Assembly (NCBI GenBank): GCA_958496175.1
Contig: OY292275.1
Location: 1,364,001 to 1,428,000 of the forward strand
DNA length: 64,000 bases
Direction: 5' to 3'
From: Sisyra terminalis
Taxonomy: Eukaryota; Arthropoda; Insecta; Neuroptera; Sisyridae
Within the stretch, counting starts at the first letter, position 1. Every line of letters begins with the position of its first letter. This document shows positions 23,836 to 36,628 of the stretch, one piece after another. A program made the position numbers and the translations under genes. The notes below the pieces were generated by a model. The model ran no database searches. It saw nothing but the letters and a program-made list of their open reading frames with translations, and had not been told where the DNA came from.

Positions 23836-24450
23836 ATATTAGGCGAGGTAAAGATCTATAGATCATTTTGGAACAAAATTTAGAAAAAAAATGGTGGTTT
23901 ATTTTTGTATGTCGATCGACAAGTCTTAGTGGTGGAGACTTTGGTTCCATTTACTTAATTGGATTAGAAATAATATAAAAAGCGTTTGTTTTGGAAAAAG
24001 CTTTTAATTTCATTGATGCTTAATATCCAGAGATCATTTTAAGATACTTTGGGCTACGATTCGTCAAAAATTGAGCCTTTAATTTTGCAAGACGATTGAT
24101 CATAGAAAATTCCTTATCATAATCCCTGACATATCAAGATTAAATTGTTTTCTTTTAAAGTTAAAGTATTTCATTTCTAAAGCTCACATCCAATCATAAA
24201 TATTTCAAAGAAAAGTTGATAATAATCCGTTTTCATTGGCTTCAAATTTTGAATTGTTTTTTAGGAAAAAGACGGTTGTTTTGAAAAATTCTCTTCATTT
24301 AATTGATGCTCATTATTAAGGGATCATTTGGAGATAATGTTTATGGAGATTTATCAAAAATTGAGGCTGTAATCTTGGATGATACCTGAACGTGTTTTTT
24401 CTTCTAGGTTCTTCCAATTTTTGATATAATTCATTTAATGAAAACAATAT
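23836..24450. repeat. Repeat H fragment
   Basis: Contains AGATCTATAGATCATTTTGG, the TCGATC(A/G)ACA(A/G)GTCTTAGTGG block and TATCCAGAGATCATTTTAAG in the order found in the arrays at 44-46.5 and 51-54.6 kb. Degenerate and non-coding. Confidence 0.7.
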
Positions 24451-25010
24451 TACTGTTTAAAATTTTTTTGATCCTAAGTTACAATGATTTAGAATTTAAT
24501 ATTATAGATTCCTGAATAAATTTCGGTTATGATTATCAATTGAAGAATTGTTTGCATTTTTATGGAGCATACTATGAAGTAATAGCCAATATTTATCCCC
24601 TCACTTTTCGAATACAATAATTTTTATACAATAAAATCAAACTATGGGATTTAATTTTTCAGTAGCCAATTTTTAGTACTCAATTCTTGTTTTTAATCAG
24701 CTACATCTTATTTTCTTCTCCAAAAAATGTATGGAAGAATTTTAAAACTGAACTTATAAGCTTTCATCCCTGGTATACATTTAGTACAATCGAGGAAGTG
24801 AAATTTATTTGTGAAGTCCTCAAAAAAGTGAATTTTTTGTTGGATATATCCTCAATTTTCATTTTGATAATTACTATTTTATTTGTATTTAGCACGGTTC
24901 AAAAGTTATAATGAAGGATTTTTTAGGTAAGGCAATTGGGGGGGGGATATGTTTAAGACCATATCTAACAATTAATAACATTAGCCTCAACGTAGCTTCT
25001 GGTGAGTGCA
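24451..25010. other. Intergenic, no gene recognised
   Basis: AT-rich DNA with a run of nine G's near 24940. The 74-codon frame at 24687-24911 is hydrophobic and AT-driven; no domain. Confidence 0.45.
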
Positions 25011-25012
25011 TA

Positions 25013-26019
25013 TTAGACTAATTCAAAAAAAAATGATGATTTTTTTTTATTATATCGAAAATATTGTTGGGAATGACAAAAAACAAATCCTGTGAAAGTT
25101 TAAGCTCTTAATATTAAGTATTAAGAGGTGCCGCATCGCAAATTTCGATTTTCCATTTAAATAACATGGCAACAATATTCTTTTGCACTTTGGAATTTTA
25201 TAGCTCACGTTGGTGACAATATTTCGGAAAATGACCAAGGCATATTCTTGTAGAAAATTGAACGATCTACAAAAAAGGTCTATTACAGGTTTTTGATATA
25301 TTTATCCCTTCAAAAGTTAATCGAGGTCAAAGTTGAACTAAAGAGAAATTTTAATATTTTTTCAATTTTTTGACGCAACCATCAATTTTATGAGAAAACT
25401 TTATTAGACATTTTTTGTAGAGCACTTTTTTTCCTATAACTTATCTCTACAAAAATTTTTGATATTTTTCACAGGTCCTAAGTTATTTGTATTAAACTGA
25501 AAATTCTCTGAATTATATTTTTAACATATAAAATTGTTTTTTTTATTTTAATTAAATAACTTAGGACCTGTGAAAAATATCAAAAACTTTTATAGAGATA
25601 AGTTATAGGAAAAAAGGTGCTCTACAAAATATGTCCTACAAAATTTTCTCATAAAATTGATGGTTGCGTCAAAAAATTGAAAAAATATTAAAATTTCTCT
25701 TTAGTTCAACTTTGACCTCGATTAACTTTTGAAGGAATAAATATATCAAAAACCTTTTTTGTAGATTGTTCAATTTTCTACAAGAATATACCTTGGTCAT
25801 TCCGAAATATTGTCACCAACGTGAGCTATAAAATTCCAAAGTGCAAGAGAATATTGTTCCCATGTTATTAAAATGGAAAATCGAAATTTGCGATGCGGCA
25901 CGTCTTAATACTTAATATTAAGAGCTTAAACTTTCACAGGATTTTTTCTTTGTCATTTCCAACAATATTTTCGATATAATTAAGAAAAAAAAATTATCAT
26001 TTTTTTTGAATCAGTCTAA
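25013..26019. mobile_element. Near-perfect palindromic element E (1.0 kb)
   Basis: The arms at 25013-25497 and about 25546-26019 are close to identical in reverse complement, with a loop of about 50 bp. The ends read TTAGACTRATTC. TA lies at both outer borders (25011-25012 and 26020-26021), compatible with a Tc1/mariner-like target duplication, though TA is weak evidence in AT-rich DNA. No transposase. Any transcript across it would form a long double-stranded hairpin. Confidence 0.8.
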
Positions 26020-26400
26020 TAAACATCATTTAAGTAAAAAATAAAAACTGATATAATCTCTTTTTTAGGTGAACTTTTTTTCAAAATATCTAAATCAACA
26101 TCCAAAAGCTCCAAGCTCTATCGAAAAAAAAGGATGAAAACTTTAATATTATGGATCATTCAAATTTTTCAAGGAAAAGGTTTAGCCGGATCAGGATGGC
26201 AAGATAAAGCAATAAGGGGTAGGCTATTACATTTAGGAGATTAGAAAGCTCCAAGTATGGCAAAAGTTTGGGGTTACATTTTTTTTGGATCATTTGAAAA
26301 CACTTGTTTCAATAAATTCCCGGAAGTGCCATTGAAGTTATCGAGGAAAATTCTTAAGCAATCCTCAATTTCCACGGTTTACCACTAAAGTATTAACCTA
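26020..26400. repeat. Repeat I, copy 3
   Basis: Same order of motifs as copies 1 and 2, starting AACATCATTTAAGTAAAAAA and ending in a decayed version of the CTCGATTTACACGG segment. Element E abuts its left edge. Confidence 0.65.
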
Positions 26401-27015
26401 ATATAAACCACTAATATTCACCTACTGCAGTATGCATTATTTTGACATTTTGTGCTTGCAATACCTCTGCTCCTAGTCAAATCTCAAACTCCAAATTTTA
26501 GGTGCATAATACTATTATACAGTACTATAATGTGGTGATATTTCAGATTTTTATCTGGCCCCCCACCAGAGATATTGAGCTCAGAAAATTGCAAATTTTG
26601 AAAATTTCCAAATTTTGTTATTTTTTATTTTAAAAAGGCTTAAAGTCTCTGACTTCAAATTTAGTTTTTGAATACAACTAGTACCTAATTGTTTGTACAA
26701 AAAAGTTTTAACGTGTAGACTCTTTCCCTTCCTTCACAATCTTTCCGTGAAAATTAGAGTTTTTACAAATGAGAGCTAAAACTTTAGATTGAAATTTCAT
26801 CCCTTAGAATTACATTTAGGTGAAAACGTCTTATTACAACCTTATAGCTTATATTTTCATGAACACACTGCTTTTAGTTTTATTTTGATAGGACAAATAG
26901 GGCCTGAGATAATCAAGTTTCCGCAAACCCTTAAAAGTGCGAAAATGTCTGCGCCTAGTAAAACTAATATGGCCACCACTGGAAAACTGAAAATAATAAA
27001 ATTAAAATAATGATG
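26401..27015. repeat. Half copy of palindromic element F
   Basis: Matches one arm of the foldback at 36629-38223, from TATGCATTATTTTGACATTT outwards to the AAAACTAATATGGCCACCA block. The second arm and the terminal GGGTCAGTCC are missing. The 73-codon frame at 26789-27010 belongs to the repeat; related frames appear in the other F copies. Confidence 0.75.
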
Positions 27016-28574
27016 AATTTGAACTACCAACATATTGGGGTGACAGAAAAAATAAAATCATTAAAATTCTTGGCCCGATTATTTGGATAAAAATTTGCTT
27101 AAATTCCTTTTATAACTTTGGAATTTCATATTTGCTTTATAAGTATCACCCACTTATATTAAAACCGTAAAAATTCAACAAACCCAAATTTGCATTGGTT
27201 CTAATACTCTATAATGAAAAAAAAAGAAACATTTGTAACGCACATTTTTCCACATAACATTTCCTCAACAAATTCGGACTGAAATTCCGTTTTCATGCTC
27301 TACAATAATATGAAATTATTTATGAAATATTCATGAAAATTTCCAACATACCAATTAGGTAATTGATTTTTAAAACTATGCACAACTTCTCTTATAGAAT
27401 CAATGATATAATTTTCATTAGTCCATGACGTTGCGTGGATTATAATTTTGAAATTATATAACTCTATTTTTCTTTGAATCACATAATATGTATATATCTA
27501 TGGGGACTATAGAGATATATAATTCGGATACTTTTGGGGTCAAATTTCATGGAGAAAAGCGATATGTCGATAAGCAGGAAGTAAATAAAGAAGCCTAACA
27601 GTAAACGATGTTTAATGGCACGTTTGTCAACGTGAGCCATTCATGCATATCGACGACGTCAAAAACAATAACATATTTATTACATTAAAATACCACCAAT
27701 TGCTCACCACACAACACAAAAAAATCACTAAAAATTTCAATTGTCTAACTGTAAAAAAACATGCAGAACTTCTTCTCTTTTTTTTTGGCCTACAACAATC
27801 ATTGTCAACCCATTTCATATCATATGAAATGCATTAGGCACAATGCACAAAACAATGAATAATCGCCAAGCCAAAGCCCATTAAGTAAAGTGGTGTAACT
27901 ACCATCGGAAAATCACCGTTTGAAACAACGGAACAATAAATTACACTATCAAAATGATGAAAAACATTTTCTAGCATTCTAAAAAAAATTTCCATTTGTA
28001 TGAAACTATTCAAAATCACAACTATACTTTAAAATAAATTCAAATTTTAATCCAAAAAAAAAACTAATTTTGAACTTTATTGTCTAGCAAGCCATGAAAA
28101 AGTCCAAAATATCAATCTTTTGTTTTTTTTTTTTTTAATTCAACCAATCGTTTGTCAGCAAATCGTATGTAAAGGATGGAATTTATAAAAAAAAAACATC
28201 AGTTATTTAGTAGGCAATGATTGCATTTTAGCCACCTGTTAATTTTCCACTTTTCACTAACATTTTTTAAAAATAAGTTTTATTTTTGGATGTACATTCG
28301 ACAATACACTATCAAAGCTTACTATTTTTTTTTTTTTAATTTTTGACCTTTCAATAATGCATTCATTTCATTTTTACCACAACTTATCGTTGATAGTGTA
28401 TGCAAACAAGTTGTTGTATTGGTGCAGTTCAAAAATGCATTTTTGGGGCAACAAAAAGAAATAATAAAAAATAAGTTAAATTCGTAGGTTTTTTTTTTAA
28501 AAGTTCCTAGATACACTTAATCTAATCTTCTGGAGATTTTTCTTTAAAATGGTATTCCCAATTATAAATAAAAG
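27016..28574. other. Intergenic, no gene recognised
   Basis: AT-rich. Overlapping short frames occur on both strands at 27627-28019 with no domain or codon bias. Confidence 0.45.
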
Positions 28575-29920
28575 ACCGATGAAGTTCCCTCACGTACCTT
28601 AGCATCTGTCAGGACCTTAATTTCTTGGAAAAAAATTTTCGGCAAAATTGAATTTATAAAATGAAAAATTTGTTATAAACTTCAGAAGATGATGTCCATT
28701 TTCACCTCCTCCCCCTAAATACATTAAGAATCCACATAAGTCCATTACATTTGTAATCAGCGGATCAATGAGTGAAGTGCATTATTGAAAGATCAAATTA
28801 ACAAAATTTAGTAGGCCTTGAATTTGTCAACAGGATGTTGTAAGCATAGCCTACTAAACATCAATTGATTTAATTTTTGTTTTTCTATAAACTTTTAGTG
28901 CTTTAACTGCCAGTTAGTCCTAAACGATTAATTAAATCGAAAAAAATGCAAGATATCTAACTTATAGATTTTTTCATGGCCTACTTAAAATGTTATTGAA
29001 AAATAATTTTTGTTCGATAAAAACCTGTTGATTTCAATCAATTGGTTAAAGTTTACGATTTAGGTGTTATGGTTGCTTAGAAGTGCAGTTAAGAATAAAG
29101 GGGACTTCCCTATGCTTATAAATCGGCGTTATATATATTTCTGCCAGGCTATTATGCAATTGGATTAAATTATGATATGATTTTCTATATTTAAATTAAA
29201 ATATTTTGATTAGGTACCTTTAAATGTTGTACCTTTAAACAATTTATATTGTCACCAAAATTTAAAAGTACCTTACTAAAAGATTCCCATCTAAAGATAG
29301 AAAATCGCGTAAAAGTTCAATCTAAGTGCATAAAAGCTTAGCAGAAATATTTATAACGTCAATTAACAAGCATAGGGAAATACCCTTCATTCATATATTT
29401 CCCCATTGCATTTCTAAACACCAAAATCGTAAACTTACAGTTCTTGATTAAAATCAACAGAATCTTATCGACAAAAATTAATTTTTATAATTAATTTTAG
29501 TAGGCCATGATTTAATCTAAAAGTTTAATTTTTTGCATTTTTTCGATTCAACTAATCGTTTGGGAGCAAATCGCAGCTAAAGAACTAAAAGCTTAAAGAA
29601 AAAAACCAAATCAAACCAATTGATTTTAGTAGGCTATGTTTACCACATACCTGTTGATACGATCAAGGCCTACTAAATTTTGTCAACTTGATCTTTCAAT
29701 AATGCACTGCACTCATTGATCAGCTGATTAAAAATATAAAGGGCTTACGAGGATTATTGATGTATCAGCGGGGGGAAGAGGTAGAAAAGGACATCAACTT
29801 TTAAAGATGATTTCAAATTTTTCGATAGATAAATTCGAATTTGCAAAAAAAAAATATTCAAGAAAATGAGGTCCATACAAAGGCTAAGGTACTTAAGGGA
29901 ACCTAATGGATAATATATTA
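28575..29920. repeat. Degenerate foldback element K (1.3 kb)
   Basis: An inverted repeat with outer arms TTCCCTCACGTACCTTAGC against GCTAAGGTACTTAAGGGAA and inner arms around ATAGCCTACTAAACATCAATT and GATTTTAGTAGGCTATG (the longer motif given here up to 20 bases: ATAGCCTACTAAACATCAAT). The centre is near 29255. The arms are more diverged than in E and F, so it is older. Confidence 0.65.
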
Positions 29921-31640
29921 ATAATTGGCACTAAAAACCCCAAAATAAATTGTCAGGATTTATTTTAAAGAAAAATATCCAGATATCCAGAAAATTAGGT
30001 TCCTAGATACAAAAATTTCAATTATATCGAGGAACTTTTAAAAAGACCTGAAAATTTTAATTATTTTGTCTATTTTTCAGCAGAAAATTAAAATTGCATT
30101 TTATTGCCTCCAAAAATGCACTTTTGGGCTGCATAAATGCAACAGCCTATTTGCATACACTATTTAATAAAAAGGGGTAAGTTTTTTAAATGCTTTCATA
30201 AGCCAAATACAAAAATCGGACGTTTTTTTTTTTTTTTTTTTTGAAGAGGTTTCCCAAATGGTTTCCCATAATATTAGACTTAAAAAAGATGGGTTCAATA
30301 AAATTTCAAAAAATTTTAATTTTGGTCTCTTAAATTACATTGATGCATTAATTTGTGACCAATAGGTAAGTGAAGTGCATCATCGAAAAATCAAATTATT
30401 ATCAAAACATAGTTAGCCTTGATTTCATCAACAGGTTAATATGAAATAAAAACATAGCCAACTATTTAAATTTTTTGCATCATTTTAAAGGAAAATATCC
30501 AGATATCCAGAAAATTAGGTTCCTAGATCCAAAAATCCCAAATATATCTAGGAACTTTTATAAACAGAAAATTAAGATTAATTTTTCTTACTATAAAAAT
30601 GCATTTTTAAGCTGCACCAATGCAACGACATGTTTTCATACACTAATTAATAAAAAGGGGTAAGATTTTTCAATGCTTTTAAAAACCAAATGCAAAAATC
30701 AGACGTTTTTTTTTTCGAGCAAGTATCTCAAATTATATCCCTTAATAATGACTTGAGAAAAATCGTAACAAACGATTTCAAAAAATTTAAATTTTGGTGT
30801 CTTAAATTACATTAATGCACCAATTCTTGGCCAATAAGTGAACTGCATTATTGAAAAAAAAAAATTTTATCAAAACATAGTTAGCCTTAATTTCATCAAC
30901 AGGTTAATATGCAATACAAACATAGCCAACTATTTAATTTTTTTATACTTTGGCCGTGATTAACTCTATTAGGTGCTAATTGCATCCAAACGAATTGTCA
31001 TACTGAAAAAATGCAAAAACAAAAAATTTAAGATTTTTTCCAAGGCCTTCTAAAAAAGTTATTAAAATTAGTTTTTCTTCGCTAAAAACCTGTTGATTTC
31101 GATTAATAACTAAAACCTATAGATAAAATGAAAATATCAATTTTTTACACAATTTACGATTGATTCGGTCATTTCAAAAACGTTATAAGTCAATTTTTTT
31201 TTATAATATGCATTTTTTGGGATAAAATTTTGTTAAAACTATATTTCTTTGACTCCATTCCTTGCTAAAACAGTATAAATCAAGAACAATTTTTTTAGGA
31301 TTTTTCTCATTTTTTTTTATTGATAATCTGTAAAATTAACTCGAAATTCTAATTTTTTAAACCTCAAATACATATAAAGCCTAAATAAAGGCCTTTAAAA
31401 CTCATTTTTTTTGTATTTTTTTTTTATATCCAAAAATTTACGAGGTTTTTAAAATGGCCAATTCAAATTAGGTCTCAAATTTTTGTTTCAAAACAAAAGG
31501 GATAAATCATTAAAAAAATAAATTTAAAAAAAAACTTAGCAAGCTCTGCTTCATAAACAAGTATGCATCAGATGCAATCATAGCCTACTAAACATCAAAT
31601 AAATTATTTCAATTTCTTCTTTTGGCTTAATGAATTCAAA
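29921..31640. repeat. Scattered K-related direct repeats
   Basis: Two direct units (about 29950-30180 and 30470-30660) share TATCCAGATATCCAGAAAAT and TTAGGTTCCTAGAT. Further copies of the AACATAGCCAACTATTTAA-type motif lie at 30460 and 30920. Non-coding. Confidence 0.55.
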
Positions 31641-33078
31641 CCAGGAAATTCTTAGTTTTGAATTCAAAAGTTTACCACTTCGGTAATTACACTTTCACCT
31701 GTTTTACTCAAATTACCAACAAAACCTGCCATCTGTGACCAAATAATAATAAAAAAAGAAAACTTTTATACAAATATATAAATATATAATAAAAAGAATG
31801 ACAACTTCTTTTGTCATCCACCATCTGGTCAACCCTTAATGATAGCTAGTTTCATTGACTTTCCAGAAATATAATAATTAACAACTAGAATTTCCACGAA
31901 AATTTTCCACCCCATCTACAAACAATGAAAGATCATTGACCCTTGAAAATATATAAACAACTTTCCCGAAACAATTTACGTTACAAAATCGATTTACAAC
32001 CCCTTGAAAAATTTTCAGCCTATTCAAGGATGTGTCATTCAACTTTTGTTGATAATTTATTGAAATTACAGTTCCAAGAAGTTCCTGTTTTATTTATATT
32101 TTCAATTTTTAATTTAATTGAACCCAACCACGCACAATTCTCATAACAGACGAATGAACTCTTTTCGGTAGTAAAATTTTCAACTTTAATTAGCTATTGT
32201 AGAAAATAGAGGAGAAATTCCAAAAAAAAAAAAAAAAAACAAAAACGTAACACTTTACATATATAATTATGAATTTAGTGAATATAAATGCGGTTGGAAA
32301 AAATCTCAGCTTATCCATAATATGATAATAAAATTTCGGAAAATTATTAGTAGGCGATTACATAATAATGATGCACTGGAATTATTCAAATTACACATAT
32401 TCGAGCATAGGAAATTAGACCACCCACACGTGAAATCGTCTCTCGCATTTATAATATTAATCCTGCAAGTAATTTCTACCCTATTACATGAAAAAAACCA
32501 AAAAAAAAAAAAGGAAAGAAAATTAAATGCAACGCACTATTGTCTTATACGAGAAACATTTCCTCCCAATACGAAGTGCCCAAGGCGAAATTTTACTATA
32601 CACACGAAAACAATTTTTACATTGACCAATGAAGACCTCAAACAACAAAGGATTTGTCTTTCGAGTGGTTAAAAGTCGTCACATCCGTTAGCTTAGCGGG
32701 CCAGAGTTTCGTTTACGTTTCATTTATTTTCAATGCAAGAATTTTAAAAGTTATTAACTTAATTACCTACTTAAACTTATTTAAACGCAAATGCATTCAT
32801 CTGAATATCCTTTCGTGTCCTCTCCACTAAATCTAATTTAATATCATTCTTTGTAGGTATGTAGTGAGAAAATATATCAAATTAAGAATCTTCGAAAAAA
32901 CAATGAGAAAAAAATCATAAAATTTACCGATTTAAAGTTTCCAAAAGTCAATTTAAGAATTGGAAACCTTTAAAGTATAGGTTTATATATAAAAGTCTTC
33001 CGTTTAAAATATTTAACACGGTTTTTTGATTACTGTACAGTGCACTATCTATTATTACCAAATCAGTATTACCAAAAC
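31641..33078. other. Intergenic, no gene recognised
   Basis: Somewhat less repetitive AT-rich DNA. A 116-codon plus-strand frame at 32322-32672 is Lys/Ile/His-rich with a poly-Lys stretch, and no motif was recognised. It is treated as noncoding. Confidence 0.4.
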
Positions 33079-33087
33079 ACTGTACCT

Positions 33088-33743
33088 TAGGGTGGGTCAA
33101 AAAAATCGATTATTTTTTGTCAAAAAAATTCTCACCAAGTATGAGCTCTTTAATTTTAATAGGAAGATCCTCCGCATTGCAGTTTTCTAATTTTTTTCTC
33201 AATCCAATAGAAAAAAATTCATACCTCATCATTTATCGATTGTACAGAAAAATGTTCTGAAAGAATTTTTTAGGAAATTTAATGCTCTACAAAAAAGGTT
33301 TATCTATATTTTTTCCGTAAGCCTCACCATTTGAAAGATATTAAGGATTTAATTTTGATTATTTTAAGACAAATTTCATTTTTGTTTATGAATTTTATAA
33401 CTCGACAATAAATGACAATGACAATAAATTATACAATGCGCAATACAAATTTTTGTTGAAAATTAATTGTTCTATAAAAATGGTGTCTTATGTTTTGGCG
33501 ATTAAATTAACCCTTCAAAAGATATTCATCATCAAATTTTCATGTGTACGGATTTTAAAAGTGTTTGATTAGATATTCGAATAATTTCAATTTAATTAAT
33601 AATTTTTGAGAAAATTTACACGAATTTTAGTTTTTATCAACTGAGAAACTTCAAAATATTTTTCAAGTTTCTTTTTTTATGCTTTTTTTAGACAAATTTT
33701 TCCTAGGAAGAAAAAAAAATCATCATTTTTTTTGAATCAGTCT
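33088..33743. mobile_element. Diverged E-like element with 9-bp flanking repeat
   Basis: The right end TTTTTTTTGAATCAGTCT matches element E. The left end TAGGGTGGGTC is a diverged partner running into the same TCAAAAAAAT motif. ACTGTACCT is present at both borders (33079-33087 and 33744-33752). Non-coding and much decayed. Confidence 0.5.
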
Positions 33744-33848
33744 ACTGTACCTACAATGTTTTCTATCTCATTTTTTGCACATTAAATCCTATTGATTTAT
33801 GTATTTGGTTCTTTTTACAGCTACTTTTTCAAAGCAAAAATATAATAT

Positions 33849-34352
33849 TTTTATTTCATGTTACAAAAAAAAGGAAAGAAACTTATGGGAAATTCTAGTA
33901 CTAGTATTTCAAATTTTATAGTTTATAGACAACCCGTATGACATTAATGTATCACCGATTGCCTATCCTAAATCAATTGATCTCCAAATCCTCCAAATAC
34001 TTAAAATCTAAAGTTTTTAGCCCAAATTTTGACCAACCGATTAACTAAATTCCAATTTGGTGATCCCCAAACAGTGGTTCTCGATCAACGAATGGTGTTG
34101 CTGCATTTTTATTTCATGTTACAAAAAAAGGAAAGAAACTTATGGGAAATTCTAGTACTAGTATTTCAAATTTTATAATGTATAGACAACCCGTATAACA
34201 GTGATGTATCACTGATTGCCTATCCTAAATCAATTGACCTCCAAGTACTTAAAATCTAAAGTTTTTAGCCCAAATTTTGACCAACCGATTAACTCAACTC
34301 CAATTTGGTGTTCCCCAAACAGTGGTTCTCGATCAACGAATGGTGTTGCTGC
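33849..34352. repeat. Tandem duplication of about 250 bp
   Basis: 33849-34104 and 34105-34352 are near-identical direct copies, from TTTTATTTCATGTTACAAAA to GAATGGTGTTGCTGC. Only the second copy continues into the rest of the element on its right. Confidence 0.8.
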
Positions 34353-34550
34353 CCCTCGACGGCCAAAAATATCTACCTTTTGATTCCCTACTATATCCTT
34401 ATGATATACCAAAAGTAAAAAATTCTTATACCAGGGCTTCCCAACATAAAATTCATGCCCCTCAATTTGATTCACAAGGAAGGCGATTTTAGTAGTTTGA
34501 ATAGGTAAAAATTAATTGGGACATAGCACAAAAAAGGTTGAGAAATACTG
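34320..34550. mobile_element. Possible hAT-type MITE
   Basis: The ends CAGTGGTTCTC and (reverse) CAGTATTTCTCAACC resemble the termini of Charlie-like hAT elements. No clear 8-bp target duplication remains. The 81-codon minus frame at 34230-34475 crosses its border and is not taken as a gene. Confidence 0.35.
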
Positions 34551-34710
34551 TATTTTTTTAATGAGAACTTTACGAAACTTATTGGTAAAAAATTCTTTTA
34601 TATTTCAAGTTCTAGACTTTAAAGAAACTAATATACATTGAGCTATACATAATCGTAAAACTACCAATTGTATACTTTTCCCAATTAATCTTTGAATTAA
34701 GAAAATTCAC

Positions 34711-35869
34711 TTACTTTTCGCGGGTAAGCTGCAATATTTCAATGGGCGATTCCGTGGACCATACAAAATTTTTCTGCGGTACCAAATCCAAGTTCGTTAC
34801 ACAAATACTTTCCGCACGTAAAACTTTTAGAAACCCGTTTAACGTTTCCGTATTTCGAACAGTACACGCCAAAATAACCGTACAACGCGGATTTACGTTA
34901 AAATAAAACTTAAAAACTCGACACAAATCGTAAAATATACTCGAATCGTAAACAACGTCGGCGGCGACAATATAATCGGGCACTAATTGAATAAATTTAC
35001 TGGCCGAAGAAGTGATTTCTTCCCACAATAAAGATACAACTTCCAAAGAAGTATTTCCAATAGTTTTACTTAACAAAATTGTTCCACTAGGAATGTTGGA
35101 GATATTTTCAAAATTTTTCGGATTTTCACCCAAATTAAGTAGAAGATTTTTACAGAGGACTGTCAGTACAGAGGGGTGGCAATCGGTGAGCCAAATTTTT
35201 GATGCAGATGATGTCTGAAGTAAAGTTATCCCCAACAAACCAATTCCAGATCCAAGTTCCAGGATATTTTTATTTTTTAAAAGGGATTGGTTTTCGATGC
35301 ACCATTCAGATAAAGCCAGAGAAGCCTATGGTTTAAAAAGTAAAGGAAATTAATACTTTATCAAATTAAACTTTTTAAACTTTCACATACTTGCCAACTA
35401 CAAAGACCGGTAGTTCCTTCAGAAATAAAATTTGAATTTTCTTGTAAAGTAATTATTTCGGGGCTTTCATTTAAAGTGTAGTGCTTAAAAAATAAACTGC
35501 AATCATTATCATTTAAAAGTCTCGAAAGAATCAAATACAATGAGTCATGCACATCCACGCAATGCAGTTCTAGTTCGGCAATAATTTTCTTCAAAACTGC
35601 ACTTTGATATGACGTTTTAATCGGATATGACAATACACGTGGATGATTAAAAGTTTTGGCGACCAATTTTTCCTGGTCTTCCCATGCAATTTCCTTGCAA
35701 AGTTCCTGCAAAAAATGCATAGATAATTGAATAGGACTTAAGTATGATTGTTGTATGCAATGCAACTATATGTAATTACCGAAAAGTTCAGTTGGGCGAT
35801 TTTAGTTGCACAAAAGAATTGTTTTTGAAATTTCACTAATCGATTTGAAAATAAATCATCATTGTTCAT
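34711..35869 (-). CDS. eEF2-lysine N-methyltransferase, FAM86 family
   Basis: A three-exon gene: exon 1 35780-35869, exon 2 35391-35705, exon 3 34711-35325. The introns are 74 bp and 65 bp, both phase 0 with GT/AG ends. The joined protein is 339 aa; human FAM86A is 330. It is a class I SAM-dependent methyltransferase that, in the family, methylates a lysine of translation elongation factor 2 in the cytosol. Evidence is the FAM86 N-terminal region (30-135), the family hallmark EGTTGLCSWQ at the end of exon 2, the SAM-binding ILELGSGIGLLG (about 156-167), DCHPSVL (183-189) and VAADVVYD (255-262). The start ATG at 35867-35869 gives a normal-length N-terminus and is followed directly by conserved-like sequence. 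No frame damage was seen. Confidence 0.93.
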
Positions 35870-36101
35870 TTTACGGTGAAAAAAGCACTGAAAATTTTGA
35901 CTTTTTTTGGATGAGCCATGTGTTTACTGACAGTCAATAGTGTGGATGTTTTCGCACGCACGGCGCTAGTGTATGGAGGAAATTGGATTGAATCGCTAGT
36001 GCCATCTAGGAGGGATTCATATGAACTATCTGAGGCATAGCCGGCATAGCAAATATGTGATTGATATTTAAAAAAAAAATTGCATATTTTATGGATGTTT
36101 G

Positions 36102-36280
36102 TAGATCTTACCGCATAATATAAACAAGTCCATGCACTTTTTCGTGGTTTTGCTTCAACTTTTCGATCACTAATTGTTAAACTAGGTAGCCTAGCGATAA
36201 CTCTTAAACGACAAATGGCAACAATCACTTCAAATTTAAAACAATGATTATTTAATTTACACTAGTACTTACATTTGTGT
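36102..36280 (-). other. Possible noncoding 5' exon(s) upstream of the methyltransferase
   Basis: On the minus strand two good donor sites, GTAAGT near 36270 and GTAAGA near 36110, lie upstream of the methyltransferase ATG, with several AG acceptors between and after them. They could define 5' UTR exons. The open frame between them contains no ATG. The call is based on splice motifs alone. Confidence 0.25.
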
Positions 36281-36390
36281 ATTATTTTATTGATCTATTT
36301 CCGTTTTTTTTTTTTAATGCTAAATCTCAAAAAGAGATAATGGATAACGGAGATAATATCAGATCCTGCACTTCTGCGAATTATTATAAA

Positions 36391-36495
36391 CTACATTATA
36401 ACAAATTTTGTTTTTTTATGCGCACCGGGTTGCATAGATATTAAAACTTTTTGAATCGCCACTTCGAAAGTCTGCGGTCGTCTTCGTCTGACCAT
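36391..36495 (-). CDS. Small basic reading frame (34 aa) upstream of the methyltransferase
   Basis: An ATG-initiated 34-codon frame beginning MVRRRRPQTFEVAIQK, with a purine before the ATG and G after it. Its base composition is clearly less AT-rich than the flanks. It could be an upstream ORF in the methyltransferase leader or a short independent peptide. No family recognised. Confidence 0.2.
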   Translation of the reverse strand: MVRRRRPQTFEVAIQKVLISMQPGAHKKTKFVIM

Positions 36496-36628
36496 TTCGA
36501 GCGTAGTAAAATTAATGCAGTCAAAAGCTCATTTAAAAGCTCGCCAAGAAATTAAAACTGTTCAATAATACAAATAAAATTGCATAAAAATGCAATTAAA
36601 AATGAACAATGAATTTTAATTATTGATA

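Noticed and set aside
25011..26021. TA at the borders of E and F as proof of a mariner origin
   Set aside because: TA is so common in this DNA that it is not diagnostic, and no catalytic frame is present. It was kept only as a compatible observation.
32322..32672. 116-codon plus-strand frame
   Set aside because: AT-driven composition with a poly-Lys stretch, no domain, no splice or poly(A) context. Its length is not exceptional for this window.
36102..36228. 120-codon minus-strand frame overlapping the methyltransferase start
   Set aside because: There is no ATG in its first part, and it runs through a donor site into intron-like and promoter sequence. At most part of it is a 5' exon.
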